The notes under the pieces were generated by a model. That model saw only the letters and a program-made list of their open reading frames with translations. It ran no database searches and was not told where the DNA came from. 64,000 nt of DNA from Pinirhizobacter soli (lineage in GTDB: Bacteria > Pseudomonadota > Gammaproteobacteria > Xanthomonadales > Rhodanobacteraceae), in contig NZ_JADZLQ010000001.1 in assembly GCF_015905305.1 (NCBI RefSeq), positions 1,202,599-1,266,598 of the forward strand. Reading direction: 5' to 3'. The position numbers and the translations under genes were made by a program. How positions within the stretch are numbered: position 1 is the stretch's first letter; each line of letters opens with the position of its first letter. This document shows, one piece after another, positions 1 through 20,659 of this stretch.

Positions 1-115
1 TGCCCAGCAGCGGGTGCTGGACCTGGCGCTCGACCAGCACGGTAACCGTGTTGACCATCTTGTTGCTGATCACGCGGCCCTCGAGGGTGCGCGCGGCTTT
101 CTTGTTATCGCTCAT
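1..115 (-). CDS. rpsQ: 30S ribosomal protein S17, partial (3' end outside window)
   Basis: Only the first 38 codons are present; the gene runs off the left edge. The visible N-terminus ([15 protein letters not shown], then a [13 protein letters not shown] stretch) is the beta-barrel start of S17, a primary 16S rRNA binder in the small subunit. It lies 11 bp after rpmC in the same direction, the standard place for rpsQ as last gene of the S10 operon. Confidence 0.93.
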   Translation of the reverse strand, partial: MSDNKKAARTLEGRVISNKMVNTVTVLVERQVQHPLLG

Positions 116-126
116 ATCCGCCGTCC

Positions 127-312
127 TTACTTCTTGCTGCCGAGCACGAATTTCGTGCGGGCAATATCGCGCCTAACGCGGCGCAGCTGGTGCGGCTGGG
201 TGAGCTGGCCGGAGCCTTTCTGCATGCGCAGATTGAACTGCTCCTTGCGAAGGTCCAGCAGGTGCTTCTTGAGCTCGTCTGCCGACTGGTCTTTGATCTG
301 CTTGGTGGCCAT
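127..312 (-). CDS. rpmC: 50S ribosomal protein L29
   Basis: A 61-residue protein of normal L29 length with the helical pattern [20 protein letters not shown] and the end [11 protein letters not shown]29 sits near the polypeptide exit tunnel and contributes to docking of trigger factor and SRP. The ATG at 312 is preferred over the GTG at 315: it overlaps the rplP stop as TGATG, the same coupling used at rpsS/rplV. Confidence 0.95.
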   Translation of the reverse strand: MATKQIKDQSADELKKHLLDLRKEQFNLRMQKGSGQLTQPHQLRRVRRDIARTKFVLGSKK

Positions 313-725
313 CACATCACCGCCCTGGAAACGAATTGCGTCTGGACAGAGAGTTTCGCCGCGGCCAGGCGGAACGCTTCGCGCGCCGTGGTCTCGTCGA
401 CACCCTCGATTTCATAAAGCATGCGGCCGGGCTGGATCGGGGCGACCCAGAACTCGACGCTGCCCTTGCCCGCGCCCATTCGAACTTCGATCGGCTTGCG
501 GGTGATCGGCTTGTCCGGGAACACGCGGATCCACAGCTTGCCGCCTCGCTTGACGAAGCGGGTGATGCAACGACGCGCAGCTTCGATCTGACGGGCCGTG
601 AGCTGACCATGGGTGGTCGCCTTCAGGCCGTACTCGCCGAAGCTGACGAGGTTGGAGGAAAATGCCAGGCCGTCATTACGACCCTTGTGCATCTTGCGGT
701 ACTTGGTGCGCTTTGGTTGCAACAT
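312..725 (-). CDS. rplP: 50S ribosomal protein L16
   Basis: 137 residues, the usual L16 length. It starts [16 protein letters not shown] and contains the conserved [20 protein letters not shown] block, which contacts 23S rRNA near the A-site tRNA elbow. It is in the S10 operon between rpsC (11 bp upstream) and rpmC (stop/start overlap). Confidence 0.97.
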   Translation of the reverse strand: MLQPKRTKYRKMHKGRNDGLAFSSNLVSFGEYGLKATTHGQLTARQIEAARRCITRFVKRGGKLWIRVFPDKPITRKPIEVRMGAGKGSVEFWVAPIQPGRMLYEIEGVDETTAREAFRLAAAKLSVQTQFVSRAVM

Positions 726-736
726 GGCAACGCTCC

Positions 737-1465
737 TTACTTGGCAGCCCGCTCGCGATCGCGGCGGTTTTCACCACCCTCGCGACGCGGCGGCTGCGAC
801 TGTTCTTCCTTCGACGCCTCGGCCGTAGCGGCCGCGAGGTCGAAGATTTCACCCTTATAGATCCACACCTTGACACCGATGATGCCGTAGGTGGTCTTGG
901 CTTCGGCGGTGCCGTAGTCGATATCCGCGCGCAGGGTATGCAGCGGGACGCGACCTTCACGGCTCCACTCGGAGCGGGCGATCTCGGCGCCGTTCAGACG
1001 ACCGGAAACGTTGATCTTGATGCCCAGGGCGCCGAGGCGCATGGCATTGCCGACCGAACGCTTCATGGCGCGACGGAACATGATGCGACGCTCGAGCTGC
1101 TGGGCGATCGACTCGGCCACCAGCTGGGCATCCAGTTCGGGCTTGCGCACTTCGGACACGTTGATGTGGGTGGGAACACCCATCATCGCGGTGACTTCCT
1201 TGCGCAGCTTCTCGATGTCCTCGCCCTTCTTGCCGATCACCACGCCCGGACGGGCGGTGTGAATCGTCACGCGGGCGGTCTTGGCCGGACGCTCGATCTG
1301 GATCTTGCTGATGCCGGCCTGAGCCAGCTTCTTGCGAAGCATCTCGCGGACCTTAAGATCGGCCGAGAGATACTTGGCGTAGTCGCCCTTGTTGGCGTAC
1401 CACTTCGAGTTCCAGTCCTTGGCAATGCCGAGGCGGATACCGGTGGGATGTACTTTATGACCCAT
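737..1465 (-). CDS. rpsC: 30S ribosomal protein S3
   Basis: 242 residues, slightly longer than the 233 of E. coli because of a basic C-terminal tail ([16 protein letters not shown]). The start [14 protein letters not shown] and the KH-domain block [14 protein letters not shown] identify S3, which lines the mRNA entry channel. It lies 15 bp downstream of rplV. Confidence 0.97.
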   Translation of the reverse strand: MGHKVHPTGIRLGIAKDWNSKWYANKGDYAKYLSADLKVREMLRKKLAQAGISKIQIERPAKTARVTIHTARPGVVIGKKGEDIEKLRKEVTAMMGVPTHINVSEVRKPELDAQLVAESIAQQLERRIMFRRAMKRSVGNAMRLGALGIKINVSGRLNGAEIARSEWSREGRVPLHTLRADIDYGTAEAKTTYGIIGVKVWIYKGEIFDLAAATAEASKEEQSQPPRREGGENRRDRERAAK

Positions 1466-1480
1466 CGTCTATTTCCTCAG

Positions 1481-1816
1481 TCAGTTGCCGACGACAACGG
1501 TGATGTGCGCGGTGCGCTTGAGAATGCGCGAACCACGACCCTTGGCGCGGGCGAACATACGCTTCATGGCCGGACCCTCGTCGACGAAGATGCTGGACAC
1601 GCGAAGCTCGTCCACATCCGCGCCAAGGTTGTTCTCGGCATTGGCGACAGCCGACAACAGCACCTTGCGAACCAGGTGGGCGGCTTTCTTGTTGGTAAAG
1701 GCGAGCACGTCGCTGGCCTTGCCCACGGGGAGTCCGCGGACCAGGTCAGCCACCAGGCGAGCCTTCTGCGCCGAAATACGGGCGCCCCGGAGGATTGCTT
1801 TGGCTTCGGTGCTCAT
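1481..1816 (-). CDS. rplV: 50S ribosomal protein L22
   Basis: 111 residues with the L22 signature [18 protein letters not shown] near the N-terminus and the extended beta-hairpin region [19 protein letters not shown], whose tip lines the nascent-peptide tunnel. The ATG at 1816 overlaps the rpsS stop by one base (TGATG). A GTG three bases earlier is possible but would sit inside that stop. Confidence 0.96.
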   Translation of the reverse strand: MSTEAKAILRGARISAQKARLVADLVRGLPVGKASDVLAFTNKKAAHLVRKVLLSAVANAENNLGADVDELRVSSIFVDEGPAMKRMFARAKGRGSRILKRTAHITVVVGN

Positions 1817-2088
1817 CACTTACCCTTCTTGTCGCCGGAGTGGCCCTTGAACGTGCGGGTCACCGCGAACTCGCCGAGCTTGTGCCCGACCATGTTCTCG
1901 TTGATCAACACGGGCACGTGCTGGCGTCCGTTATGGATGGCGATGGTCAGCCCAACCATTTCGGGCAGGATCATCGAGCGGCGCGACCAGGTCTTGATCG
2001 GACGCTTGTTGTTGGCCGCAACCGCGGCATCCACCTTTTTTACGAGGTGCAGGTCGACAAACGGACCTTTTTTTAGTGAACGAGGCAT
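1816..2088 (-). CDS. rpsS: 30S ribosomal protein S19
   Basis: 90 residues, starting [19 protein letters not shown] and containing the conserved [14 protein letters not shown] and [10 protein letters not shown] blocks. S19 is in the head of the small subunit near the A/P tRNAs. It is translationally coupled to rplV through overlapping stop and start codons. Confidence 0.97.
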   Translation of the reverse strand: MPRSLKKGPFVDLHLVKKVDAAVAANNKRPIKTWSRRSMILPEMVGLTIAIHNGRQHVPVLINENMVGHKLGEFAVTRTFKGHSGDKKGK

Positions 2089-2100
2089 ATTGGATATCCG

Positions 2101-2922
2101 TTACTTGCGGCGACGCACGATGAACTGCTGGGTGCGCTTGTTGCTGCGCGTCTTGTAGCCCTTGGCCGGAGTGCCCCACGGAGATACCGGGTGACGTCCG
2201 CCAGAGGTCTTGCCCTCACCACCGCCATGCGGGTGGTCCACCGGGTTCATCACCACACCGCGAACGGTGGGACGAATACCCATCCAGCGCTTCGCGCCGG
2301 CCTTGCCGAGCTTACGGAGGCTGTGCTCCCCGTTGCCCACTTCACCGATCGTGGCGCGGCATTCCACCGGCACGCGGCGCATTTCGCCGGAGCGAAGACG
2401 CAGCGTGGCGTAGCCCTGCTCACGCGCCACCAGCTGTACCGAGGCGCCGGCACTGCGCGCGATCTGCGCACCCTTGCCCGGCTTCATCTCGATGCAGTGA
2501 ATGGTCGAACCCACCGGGATGTTGCGCAGCGGCAGGCAGTTGCCAGCCTTGATCGGCGCATCGGTACCCGATACCAGGCGGTCACCCACCTGCACGCCCT
2601 TCGGCGCGATGATGTAACGGCGCTCACCATCCGAATACACCAGCAGCGCGATGTGCGCGGTGCGGTTCGGATCGTATTCCAGGCGCTCGACGCGAGCCAC
2701 GATGGACTCCTTGTCGCGCTTGAAATCGATGATGCGGTAGGCCTGCTTGTGGCCACCGCCGCGGTGACGGACCGTGATGCGGCCGTAATGGTTACGGCCA
2801 CCGGACTTGGACTGCGACTCGGTCAGCGGAGCGTACGGAGCGCCCTTGTGCAGACCCGGGGTGCGGACGCTTACAGCGTCGCGACGGCCCGGCGAGGTCG
2901 GCTTGTGTGTGATTAGTGCCAT
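2101..2922 (-). CDS. rplB: 50S ribosomal protein L2
   Basis: 273 residues, full length. It carries the C-terminal hallmark [14 protein letters not shown] with the histidine needed for peptidyl-transferase assembly, and the RNA-binding block [20 protein letters not shown]2 is a primary 23S rRNA binder bridging the subunits. It is between rplW and rpsS in the S10 operon. Confidence 0.98.
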   Translation of the reverse strand: MALITHKPTSPGRRDAVSVRTPGLHKGAPYAPLTESQSKSGGRNHYGRITVRHRGGGHKQAYRIIDFKRDKESIVARVERLEYDPNRTAHIALLVYSDGERRYIIAPKGVQVGDRLVSGTDAPIKAGNCLPLRNIPVGSTIHCIEMKPGKGAQIARSAGASVQLVAREQGYATLRLRSGEMRRVPVECRATIGEVGNGEHSLRKLGKAGAKRWMGIRPTVRGVVMNPVDHPHGGGEGKTSGGRHPVSPWGTPAKGYKTRSNKRTQQFIVRRRK

Positions 2923-2939
2923 CTCGAATAACTCCTGGC

Positions 2940-3233
2940 TCAGGCCTTGGCCGACACGTCGATCGTGTGGCCAGCGGCGAGTCGCACGTATGCCTTGCGC
3001 TTACCCTGGCGAACGCCAGCGCGCTGACGGAAGGACTTGGCTTTGCCCTTGCCATTGACGAGGTTCACGTTTTCGACCTTGACGTCGAAAAGGTGTTCCA
3101 CGGCGGCGCGGACGTCAGCCTTGGTGGCTTCCGGGGCTACGACGAAAACATACTGGTTACCCTCGGCAAGACGGGCGGTCTTTTCGGAAATGTGCGGCGC
3201 GCGCAGCGTATTCAGGGTGCGTTCGTTGCTCAT
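2940..3233 (-). CDS. rplW: 50S ribosomal protein L23
   Basis: 97 residues from the ATG at 3233 ([20 protein letters not shown]). This start overlaps the rplD stop as ATGA and has GAGGAG eight bases upstream, which favours it over the GTG at 3242. The block [20 protein letters not shown] is typical of L23, the main docking site for trigger factor and SRP at the tunnel exit. Confidence 0.96.
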   Translation of the reverse strand: MSNERTLNTLRAPHISEKTARLAEGNQYVFVVAPEATKADVRAAVEHLFDVKVENVNLVNGKGKAKSFRQRAGVRQGKRKAYVRLAAGHTIDVSAKA

Positions 3234-3832
3234 GCCAGCCACTCCTCGACCTTCTTGACCGCGTCTACCGTGAGCACGACGTAATCGGAACCGACCAGGC
3301 TAACCGGGTTCAGCGCCAGCACGTCCACTACGTGGAGGTACGGAATGTTGCGGGCAGACAGGTACATCGCCTCGGTGGCTTCCTCGGAAACCAGGAGCAC
3401 GCGGCCGGAGACTTCAAGCTCGGCGAGCTTGGAGATCATGGCCTTGGTCTGCGCCTTCTCGAAATCAAAACCCGGGACGACCTTCAGGCGGCCGGCGCGG
3501 TTGAGCTCCGACAACATGGAGCGGATCGCGACACGGTAGGCCTTGCGGTTGACCTTCTGCTCGAAGCTGCGCGGCTTGGCGGCAAAGGTGACGCCACCAC
3601 CGACGAAGATCGGTGCGCGGTAGTCGCCGTGACGGGCGCCGCCGCCCTTCTGCTTCTTGAATTTCTTGGTGGTACCGGACATCTCGCCGCGCGACAGCTG
3701 CGCCTTGGTGCCGGCTCGGCCGCCCGCGCGATACGCGGTGACGACCTGGTGGATCAGGGCGTTGTTCAGCTCGCGACCGAAGACCTCGTCGGACACGGTA
3801 AGCGGCTGGGCGCCAATGACATTGAGTTCCAT
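3230..3832 (-). CDS. rplD: 50S ribosomal protein L4
   Basis: 200 residues, normal length. It contains the tunnel-loop region [21 protein letters not shown] followed by [17 protein letters not shown]4 lines the exit tunnel, and in E. coli it also autogenously represses the S10 operon. Whether that regulation exists here cannot be read from the gene. Confidence 0.97.
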   Translation of the reverse strand: MELNVIGAQPLTVSDEVFGRELNNALIHQVVTAYRAGGRAGTKAQLSRGEMSGTTKKFKKQKGGGARHGDYRAPIFVGGGVTFAAKPRSFEQKVNRKAYRVAIRSMLSELNRAGRLKVVPGFDFEKAQTKAMISKLAELEVSGRVLLVSEEATEAMYLSARNIPYLHVVDVLALNPVSLVGSDYVVLTVDAVKKVEEWLA

Positions 3833-3842
3833 GGCGTTCTCC

Positions 3843-4484
3843 TCAGCCCTTCGTCGTCGGACGGATCACGACGTCGCCACCGGGAGCACCCGGTACCGCG
3901 CCCTTGACCGCAATCAGGTGACGCTCGGCATCGACCTTGACCACTTCCAGGCCCTGCTGCGTGCGGTTGACCGCACCCATGTGGCCGGACATCTTCTTGC
4001 CTGGGAACACGCGGCCTGGCGTCTGGCGCTGGCCGATGGAGCCCGGCGCGCGATGCGACAGCGAGTTACCGTGAGTGGCATCACCCATCTTGAAGTGATG
4101 ACGCTTGATGGTGCCCTGGAAACCCTTACCCTTGGACACGCCCTGCACGTCGACCACCTGGCCCACGGAGAACACGTCGTCGGCCTTGATTTCGGCGCCC
4201 ACGGCGTACTTGGCGGCGTCGTCGGCCGACACGCGGAACTCGCGGATGACGCGACCCGGCTCGACCTTCGCCTTTGCATAATGGCCCTTCAGCGGCTGCG
4301 TCAGCAGCGAGGCGCGCTTGACGCCTGCCGCGAGCTGCACGGCGCTGTAGCCGTCAATTTCGTCCGTCTTCACCTGGGTCACGCGATTGGGCGTCGCTTC
4401 AATCAGCGTCACCGGAATCGAGCGGCCATCTTCAGTGAAGAGCCGGCTCATGCCGCACTTGCGGCCTACTAGTCCGATACTCAT
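3843..4484 (-). CDS. rplC: 50S ribosomal protein L3
   Basis: 213 residues beginning [16 protein letters not shown], with the conserved core [20 protein letters not shown] whose loop reaches toward the peptidyl-transferase centre. L3 nucleates large-subunit assembly. It is the second gene of the S10 operon, 20 bp after rpsJ and 10 bp before rplD. Confidence 0.97.
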   Translation of the reverse strand: MSIGLVGRKCGMSRLFTEDGRSIPVTLIEATPNRVTQVKTDEIDGYSAVQLAAGVKRASLLTQPLKGHYAKAKVEPGRVIREFRVSADDAAKYAVGAEIKADDVFSVGQVVDVQGVSKGKGFQGTIKRHHFKMGDATHGNSLSHRAPGSIGQRQTPGRVFPGKKMSGHMGAVNRTQQGLEVVKVDAERHLIAVKGAVPGAPGGDVVIRPTTKG

Positions 4485-4504
4485 ATGTGTATCCCTTTGT
4501 CCGC

Positions 4505-4816
4505 TCAGCCCAGCTTGATCTGTACGTCTACGCCAGCGGCGAGATCAAGCTTCATGAGCGCGTCCACGGTTTTGTCATTCGGGTCGATGATGTCCAGCAC
4601 ACGCTTGTGGGTGCGGGTCTCATACTGATCGCGAGCATCCTTGTCGACGTGCGGGGACGTCAGGATGGTGTACCGCTCGATCTTGGTCGGGAGCGGAATC
4701 GGGCCCAGCACCGTTGCACCGGTACGCTTGGCCGTCTCGACGATCTCACTGGCTGAACGGTCGATCAAACGATGATCGAACGCCTTCAACCGAATGCGAA
4801 TCTTCTGGTTCGCCAT
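4505..4816 (-). CDS. rpsJ: 30S ribosomal protein S10 (NusE)
   Basis: 103 residues, starting [19 protein letters not shown] and containing the [13 protein letters not shown] loop. S10 works both in the small-subunit head and, as NusE, in transcription antitermination with NusG and NusB. It is the promoter-proximal gene of the S10 operon; the 153 bp leader upstream carries a candidate promoter and hairpin. Confidence 0.98.
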   Translation of the reverse strand: MANQKIRIRLKAFDHRLIDRSASEIVETAKRTGATVLGPIPLPTKIERYTILTSPHVDKDARDQYETRTHKRVLDIIDPNDKTVDALMKLDLAAGVDVQIKLG

Positions 4817-4900
4817 AAAAACCGTGTCCTGTTGTCGAAAGAACGTTATGTATTTCAGGCACTTATCAGTGACCTGATTACTCTTGAAAAGCGTAAGCGA

Positions 4901-4922
4901 CTACCGCCCTTGAGGACGGTAG
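4901..4922 (-). promoter_or_regulatory. Hairpin at the start of the S10-operon leader
   Basis: On the minus strand CTACCGTCC pairs with GGGCGGTAG around a TCAA loop (9 bp with one G-T wobble). It lies between tufA and rpsJ, about 7 bp past the candidate -10 box, so it would be at the 5' end of an rpsJ transcript. There is no proper U-run directly after it, so a leader structure is more likely than a terminator. Confidence 0.4.
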
Positions 4923-4928
4923 CCGCCT

Positions 4929-4957
4929 ATCTTACTGCATTTTCCCGCAAATTGCAG
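4929..4957 (-). promoter_or_regulatory. Candidate promoter for the S10 operon
   Basis: Reading the minus strand, CTGCAA (4952-4957) is followed after 17 bp by TAAGAT (4929-4934). The match to sigma-70 is moderate (3/6 and 4/6). The position, between the tufA stop and rpsJ, is where an S10 promoter is expected. Confidence 0.38.
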
Positions 4958-4969
4958 GGTTGATGCGTA

Positions 4970-6160
<1,191 letters not shown>

Positions 6161-6209
6161 GACTAAAAACCTCTAAAAAAGAACGGTGTTGGATGGGAGG
6201 AGAGCCTTA

Positions 6210-8327
<2,118 letters not shown>

Positions 8328-8340
8328 GTCGTCGATCCTC

Positions 8341-8371
8341 AAAAACGAAAGCGGGTATATGGGGTACCCGC
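8341..8371 (-). terminator. Terminator-like hairpin between rpsG and fusA
   Basis: On the minus strand GCGGGTA pairs with TACCCGC (7 bp, 7-base loop) and is followed at once by TTTCGTTTTT. This is the form of an intrinsic terminator, but it lies inside the str operon, 14 bp before the fusA start, so partial termination or an RNA-processing site is likely. Confidence 0.55.
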
Positions 8372-8378
8372 GTGCTGA

Positions 8379-8846
8379 TTACCAGCGGTAGTGCGAGAAG
8401 GCCTTGTTGGCTTCCGCCATGCGGTGCGTTTCTTCGCGCTTCTTGACAGCGCCGCCACGGCTTTCCGCGGCTTCCAGGAGCTCGGCGGCCAGCTTGCGGG
8501 GCATGGATGTTTCACCACGCTTGCGGGCGGCGTCGATCACCCAGCGCATGGCCAGGGCCATGCGGCGGCCGGGACGCACTTCGACGGGCACCTGGTAGGT
8601 GGCGCCACCGACACGGCGGGACTTCACCTCGACCGACGGGGCGATGTTGCCCAGGGCTTTCTCGACCAGGGCGACCGGCTCGGCGTTCTTCTGGCCGATC
8701 TGCTCCAGCGCACCGTAAACGATGGCTTCGGCGACCGACTTCTTGCCGGATTTCATCACCATGTTGATGAAACGGGCGATGAGCTGGCTGCCGTGCTTGG
8801 GATCCGGGAGGACCAGACGGGCGGGATGTGAACCTTTACGCGACAT
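8379..8846 (-). CDS. rpsG: 30S ribosomal protein S7
   Basis: 155 residues. The start is [20 protein letters not shown] and the conserved [21 protein letters not shown] helix and the end [12 protein letters not shown] identify S7. S7 nucleates assembly of the 16S 3' domain and contacts E-site tRNA; in E. coli it is the str-operon repressor. It lies 12 bp downstream of rpsL. Confidence 0.98.
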   Translation of the reverse strand: MSRKGSHPARLVLPDPKHGSQLIARFINMVMKSGKKSVAEAIVYGALEQIGQKNAEPVALVEKALGNIAPSVEVKSRRVGGATYQVPVEVRPGRRMALAMRWVIDAARKRGETSMPRKLAAELLEAAESRGGAVKKREETHRMAEANKAFSHYRW

Positions 8847-8858
8847 TATCTGAATCCT

Positions 8859-9239
8859 TTACTTGGCAGCTTTCGGGCGCTTGGCGCCGTACTTCGAACG
8901 CGACTTGCGACGCTTGGTGACGCCGGCGCAGTCGAGCGTGCCGCGCACGGTGTGGTAACGAACGCCCGGGAGGTCCTTGACGCGACCGCCGCGGATCAGG
9001 ACCACGGAGTGCTCCTGGAGGTTGTGGCCTTCGCCACCGATGTAGCTGATGACTTCATACCCGTTGGTCAGGCGCACCTTGGCGACCTTGCGCAGGGCCG
9101 AGTTCGGCTTCTTGGGGGTGGTCGTGTACACGCGCGTGCAGACGCCGCGACGCTGCGGGCTGCTCTGCAGGGCAGGCGAAGCGCTTTTGTAGGTCTTCGG
9201 GCTGCGGTTTTTGCGCACCAACTGGTTGACTGTCGTCAT
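8859..9239 (-). CDS. rpsL: 30S ribosomal protein S12
   Basis: 126 residues, two more than E. coli. The decoding-site loops [13 protein letters not shown] and [18 protein letters not shown] keep both lysines (K42/K87 in E. coli numbering) whose substitution gives streptomycin resistance, so the allele looks streptomycin-sensitive at these sites. S12 monitors codon-anticodon pairing. It is first in the str operon. Confidence 0.98.
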   Translation of the reverse strand: MTTVNQLVRKNRSPKTYKSASPALQSSPQRRGVCTRVYTTTPKKPNSALRKVAKVRLTNGYEVISYIGGEGHNLQEHSVVLIRGGRVKDLPGVRYHTVRGTLDCAGVTKRRKSRSKYGAKRPKAAK

Positions 9240-9265
9240 GCGAAGCTATTCCTGAGAAACATAAA

Positions 9266-9291
9266 GGCAGACCGATCAAGCTCGGTCTGCC
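9266..9291 (-). terminator. Strong hairpin in the rpsL leader (terminator or attenuator)
   Basis: A perfect 10 bp inverted repeat (GGCAGACCGA/TCGGTCTGCC, 6-base loop) is followed on the minus strand by TTTATGTTT, 27 bp before the rpsL start. It lies downstream of a candidate str promoter, so it would be in the rpsL leader as well as terminating read-through from rpoC. Confidence 0.55.
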
Positions 9292-9301
9292 AAGAAGCGG
9301 G

Positions 9302-9330
9302 AATTTAACATGGGCAGCCCGCACCAGCAA
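9302..9330 (-). promoter_or_regulatory. Candidate promoter for the str operon
   Basis: On the minus strand TTGCTG (9325-9330) and TAAATT (9302-9307) are separated by 17 bp. They lie between rpoC and rpsL, where the str operon would start. Moderate match, no other evidence. Confidence 0.42.
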
Positions 9331-9360
9331 GCTAGGCCCTGCCGTCCTTGTCCCGAACAC

Positions 9361-9380
9361 GAGGCGCATCCATGCGCCTC
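9361..9380 (-). terminator. Hairpin after rpoC
   Basis: Perfect 9 bp inverted repeat (GAGGCGCAT/ATGCGCCTC) with a 2-base centre, 33 bp after the rpoC stop. No U-run follows, so it may be an RNA 3'-end stabiliser or a factor-assisted stop site rather than an intrinsic terminator. Confidence 0.35.
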
Positions 9381-9413
9381 ATTTCGTATGTAACCGAGTA
9401 AGGAAACTGCGCC

Positions 9414-13625
<4,212 letters not shown>

Positions 13626-13650
13626 GCGAAATCTCCGATGACCGCGCCGA

Positions 13651-17820
<4,170 letters not shown>

Positions 17821-17905
17821 GGTGGGTACCGCCTCGGTTCGCTGTGACGCCGGTGGGTGGACACCGGCAAATGATGAAATCGGACATCGGAGATCGGCAA
17901 TAAGA

Positions 17906-17920
17906 AGGCCGTTGCGGCCT
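17906..17920 (-). promoter_or_regulatory. Small hairpin in the rplL-rpoB spacer
   Basis: On the minus strand AGGCCG pairs with CGGCCT around CAA and is followed by TCTTATT. In E. coli this spacer holds a partial terminator and an RNase III site that lower rpoBC relative to ribosomal-protein expression. A similar role here is inferred from position only. Confidence 0.35.
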
Positions 17921-18064
17921 ATTGGCGATGTCCCATGCCCGACAACATGGGGATGGTTTGGTACGGGTACAACTTCACGGCACGGACAACGGGCAAAGCC
18001 CGGGGGTTTTCACCCCCAGGCTCCGCTTGACGCTAAAGCGAACTGACGGCGCGCAAGGCGCCGG

Positions 18065-18433
18065 TTACTTCAGTTCGACGGTGGCGCCGACTTCTTCCAG
18101 GTCCTTCTTGAACTTGGCCGAATCTTCCTTCGAAACGCCTTCCTTCAGAACGCCACCAGCCTCGGTGAGGTCCTTCGCTTCCTTCAGGCCCAGGCCGGTG
18201 ATGGCGCGGACAACCTTGATGACGTCGATCTTCTTCGCGCCGGCGCTGACCAGCACGACGTTGAACTCGGTCTGCTCTTCAGCGGCCGGGCCAGCGGCGG
18301 CGGCGGGGCCAGCGGCCACGGCAACCGGGGCAGCGGCGGAAACGCCGAACTTGTCTTCAATGGACTTGACCAGTTCCATGACCTCAACGAGGGACATGGC
18401 GGCAATCTTTTCTACGATTTCTGCAGCGGACAT
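18065..18433 (-). CDS. rplL: 50S ribosomal protein L7/L12
   Basis: 122 residues with an acidic N-terminal dimerisation helix, an Ala/Gly/Pro-rich hinge (about residues 37-52) and the C-terminal domain [20 protein letters not shown] that recruits EF-Tu and EF-G. It lies 61 bp after rplJ, with which it forms the stalk complex. Confidence 0.97.
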   Translation of the reverse strand: MSAAEIVEKIAAMSLVEVMELVKSIEDKFGVSAAAPVAVAAGPAAAAGPAAEEQTEFNVVLVSAGAKKIDVIKVVRAITGLGLKEAKDLTEAGGVLKEGVSKEDSAKFKKDLEEVGATVELK

Positions 18434-18494
18434 GGGTTAACTCCTGGAATTTTCTAACTGGATATTTTTACGAATTGCCGTTGGCGAAGTGCCT

Positions 18495-19022
18495 TCAGGC
18501 CGCCTGCTTCTGGTCGCGGACCGCACCGATCGCGCGGGCCATCTGCGACGCCGGCTCGGCCAGAACGCGCGCGAGCATGGTGGCGGGCTGAGCGAGCACA
18601 CCGGCGAGCATCGCCAGTGCCTGTTCGCGGGTAGGCAGCGAGGCCAGCACGTCGACGTGGGTGCCAGGGTAAATCTGGCCACCGATCGCTACGAGCTTGG
18701 CTTTCAGCTTGTCGTTGCCTTTGGCGAATTCCTTGATCAGGCGGCCAGCGGCACCCGGGTCTTCCACCGAGAAGGCATACACCAGCGGACCGACGAGCTT
18801 GTCGGTCGCGGCAGCGTAATCCGTGCCTTCGACGGCACGGCGAACCAGGGTGTTCTTGGCTACTTTCAAGAACACGCCCGACTCGCGAGCCTTTTTGCGC
18901 AGCTCGGTGAGCTGTGCAACGGTGATACCCGCGTACTCGGCAGCAACCAGGGAATGTGCCGTGGCAGCCACGTTCGCCAGTTCGGCAACGACCTCTTTCT
19001 TTTGCGCAAGATTGAGCGCCAT
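18495..19022 (-). CDS. rplJ: 50S ribosomal protein L10
   Basis: 175 residues from the ATG at 19022 ([19 protein letters not shown]), preceded by GGAG. An upstream in-frame start would add eight unrelated residues. L10 anchors the L7/L12 dimers to 23S rRNA and, with them, represses its own operon by binding the leader in E. coli. A matching leader lies directly upstream. Confidence 0.96.
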   Translation of the reverse strand: MALNLAQKKEVVAELANVAATAHSLVAAEYAGITVAQLTELRKKARESGVFLKVAKNTLVRRAVEGTDYAAATDKLVGPLVYAFSVEDPGAAGRLIKEFAKGNDKLKAKLVAIGGQIYPGTHVDVLASLPTREQALAMLAGVLAQPATMLARVLAEPASQMARAIGAVRDQKQAA

Positions 19023-19154
19023 TGCTTTCTCCGAACCGGAATGCAATGCCGTCCGGGCATTACGTTCCTAGCGTTAAACGAATCCATGCATCCTTGCCGG
19101 ATCCGCCGGCATCTTTCGATGCCGCCTTGGTGGCCGTTCCAGGTAAACCTGTCC

Positions 19155-19240
19155 GGGCGACACCATCTGCGCAGGCCGTTGTTCCTTTCCAAGCGAACGT
19201 CAATTACAGGGGCAAGCCCCAACCTGCGGTCTTTGACGGC
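19155..19240 (-). promoter_or_regulatory. Ribosomal protein L10 leader
   Basis: The rplA-rplJ spacer (284 bp, 19023-19306) contains on the minus strand AAAGACCGCAGG (about 19224-19235) and, some 50 bases later, CCTGCGCAGATGGTG (19161-19175). These match the two conserved arms of the L10 leader as I recall them; the helix binds the L10-(L7/L12)4 complex for autoregulation. The exact limits of the structure are estimated. Confidence 0.75.
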
Positions 19241-19306
19241 GGCCCCTTTCGGGACTGCCCTCAAATGGGCCGCAACGCCGACATCGGCGCTGCGGCATAA
19301 AGCGAA

Positions 19307-20014
19307 TTACTTGGCAGCGGCGGCCAGAGTGGACGGATCCACCGGCACGCCAACGCCCATCGTGCTGCTGAGCGCAACCCTCTGCACGTACTGACCCTTG
19401 GCCGCGGCGGGCTTGGCCTTGAGCAGATCCGCGATCAGCGCGTTCAGGTTGTCGGCCAGCTGCGCGGCCTCGAACGTGGACTTGCCGATGGTGGCGTGGA
19501 TGATGCCGCCCTTGTCGTTGCGGAACTTGACCTGGCCGGCCTTGGCATTCTTGACCGCCGTGGCGACGTCGGCGGTAACCGAGCCGTCCTTCGGATTCGG
19601 CATCAGGCCACGGGGACCGAGCACCTGGCCGAGCTTGCCGACGACGCGCATGGCGTCGGGGGTGGCGATGACGCGGCCGTAGTTGAGGTCGCCCGCCTGC
19701 ATCTTCTCGGCGAGGTCGTCCATGCCCACGGCGTCGGCGCCGGCGGCCAGGGCCGCGTCAGCCTTCTCGCCCGGCGGCACGAACACGGCCACGCGGACGG
19801 TCTTGCCGGTGCCGTGCGGCAGCAGCGAGGAACCGCGGACGCCCTGGTCGGACTTCTTCGCGTCGATGCCCAGGCGGACGGCAACGTCCACGGACTCGGC
19901 GAACTTGGCCTTGGCGTTGTCCTTGACGATCTTCAGGGCTTCGTCGAGGGAGTAGTTCTTGCCCGGCTGGACAGCGGCCGTTGCGGCCTTCATGCGCTTG
20001 GTGATCTTTGCCAT
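19307..20014 (-). CDS. rplA: 50S ribosomal protein L1
   Basis: 235 residues, starting [15 protein letters not shown] and containing the family block [19 protein letters not shown] and the C-terminal [16 protein letters not shown]1 forms the mobile stalk that moves E-site tRNA and can repress the rplK-rplA pair. It lies 3 bp downstream of rplK. Confidence 0.98.
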   Translation of the reverse strand: MAKITKRMKAATAAVQPGKNYSLDEALKIVKDNAKAKFAESVDVAVRLGIDAKKSDQGVRGSSLLPHGTGKTVRVAVFVPPGEKADAALAAGADAVGMDDLAEKMQAGDLNYGRVIATPDAMRVVGKLGQVLGPRGLMPNPKDGSVTADVATAVKNAKAGQVKFRNDKGGIIHATIGKSTFEAAQLADNLNALIADLLKAKPAAAKGQYVQRVALSSTMGVGVPVDPSTLAAAAK

Positions 20015-20017
20015 GTC

Positions 20018-20446
20018 TTAACCCTCCACTACCAGGCCCATGGAACGCGCGCTGCCGGCGATCGTGCGCACGGCGGCATCCAGGTCGGCGGCCGTGAGGT
20101 CGGCGTCCTTGTTCTTGGCGATTTCTTCGAGCTGGGCGCGGGTGACCTTGCCCACCTTGTCGGTGTTCGGCTTGGACGAACCCTTGGCGGTGCCGGTGAG
20201 CTTCTTCAGCCAATAGGTGGCCGGGGAAGTCTTCATGGCGAAGGTGAAGCTGCGATCGGAATAGGCGGTGATCACCACGGGGACCGGCGCGCCGGGCTCC
20301 ATCTTCTGCGTGGCGGCATTGAAGGCCTTGCAGAATTCCATGATGTTCAGGCCGCGCTGGCCGAGGGCCGGACCCACGGGCGGCGACGGGTTGGCCTGGC
20401 CGGCCTTGACCTGCAGCTTGATGTAACCGGTGACTTTCTTTGCCAT
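20018..20446 (-). CDS. rplK: 50S ribosomal protein L11
   Basis: 142 residues from the ATG at 20446 ([20 protein letters not shown]). The N-terminal [21 protein letters not shown] segment and the C-terminal rRNA-binding domain ending RSMGLVVEG are typical of L11, part of the GTPase-associated centre. An upstream in-frame extension of 23 codons has no family match. A strong promoter lies 140 bp upstream. Confidence 0.97.
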   Translation of the reverse strand: MAKKVTGYIKLQVKAGQANPSPPVGPALGQRGLNIMEFCKAFNAATQKMEPGAPVPVVITAYSDRSFTFAMKTSPATYWLKKLTGTAKGSSKPNTDKVGKVTRAQLEEIAKNKDADLTAADLDAAVRTIAGSARSMGLVVEG

Positions 20447-20585
20447 CTTTAGTTTCCTCGCGAGTGCAGGCGCCGATGAAGGCTCCTCGCTTTTAGGCCA
20501 TTCCTGGCAGGACAAGGGCCCGCATCCATGACGGGGCCTCTAAACACGGACACGCCGGGGCATGAGCCGCCAGCGTGAACCGGGC

Positions 20586-20614
20586 ATTATAGGCATCCGG
20601 CGGCCTTAGTGCAA
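20586..20614 (-). promoter_or_regulatory. Promoter of the rplKAJL-rpoBC unit
   Basis: On the minus strand TTGCAC (20609-20614) is followed after exactly 17 bp by a perfect TATAAT (20586-20591). It lies between nusG and rplK, where the L11 promoter is expected, leaving a leader of about 135 nt. Confidence 0.85.
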
Positions 20615-20634
20615 ATCGCGTGCCGGATACGTGA

Positions 20635-20657
20635 TTCGCCGCCGAAAAGGCGGCGAA
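20635..20657 (-). terminator. Hairpin directly after nusG
   Basis: Perfect 9 bp stem (TTCGCCGCC/GGCGGCGAA, loop TTTTC) begins 3 bp past the nusG stop codon. No U-run follows. It probably ends or stabilises the secE-nusG transcript before the rplK promoter. Confidence 0.45.
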
Positions 20658-20659
20658 AG

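Noticed and set aside
662-2158. 498-codon plus-strand frame across rpsC, rplV and rpsS
   Set aside because: It crosses three certain ribosomal-protein genes on the other strand and shows no recognisable protein family.
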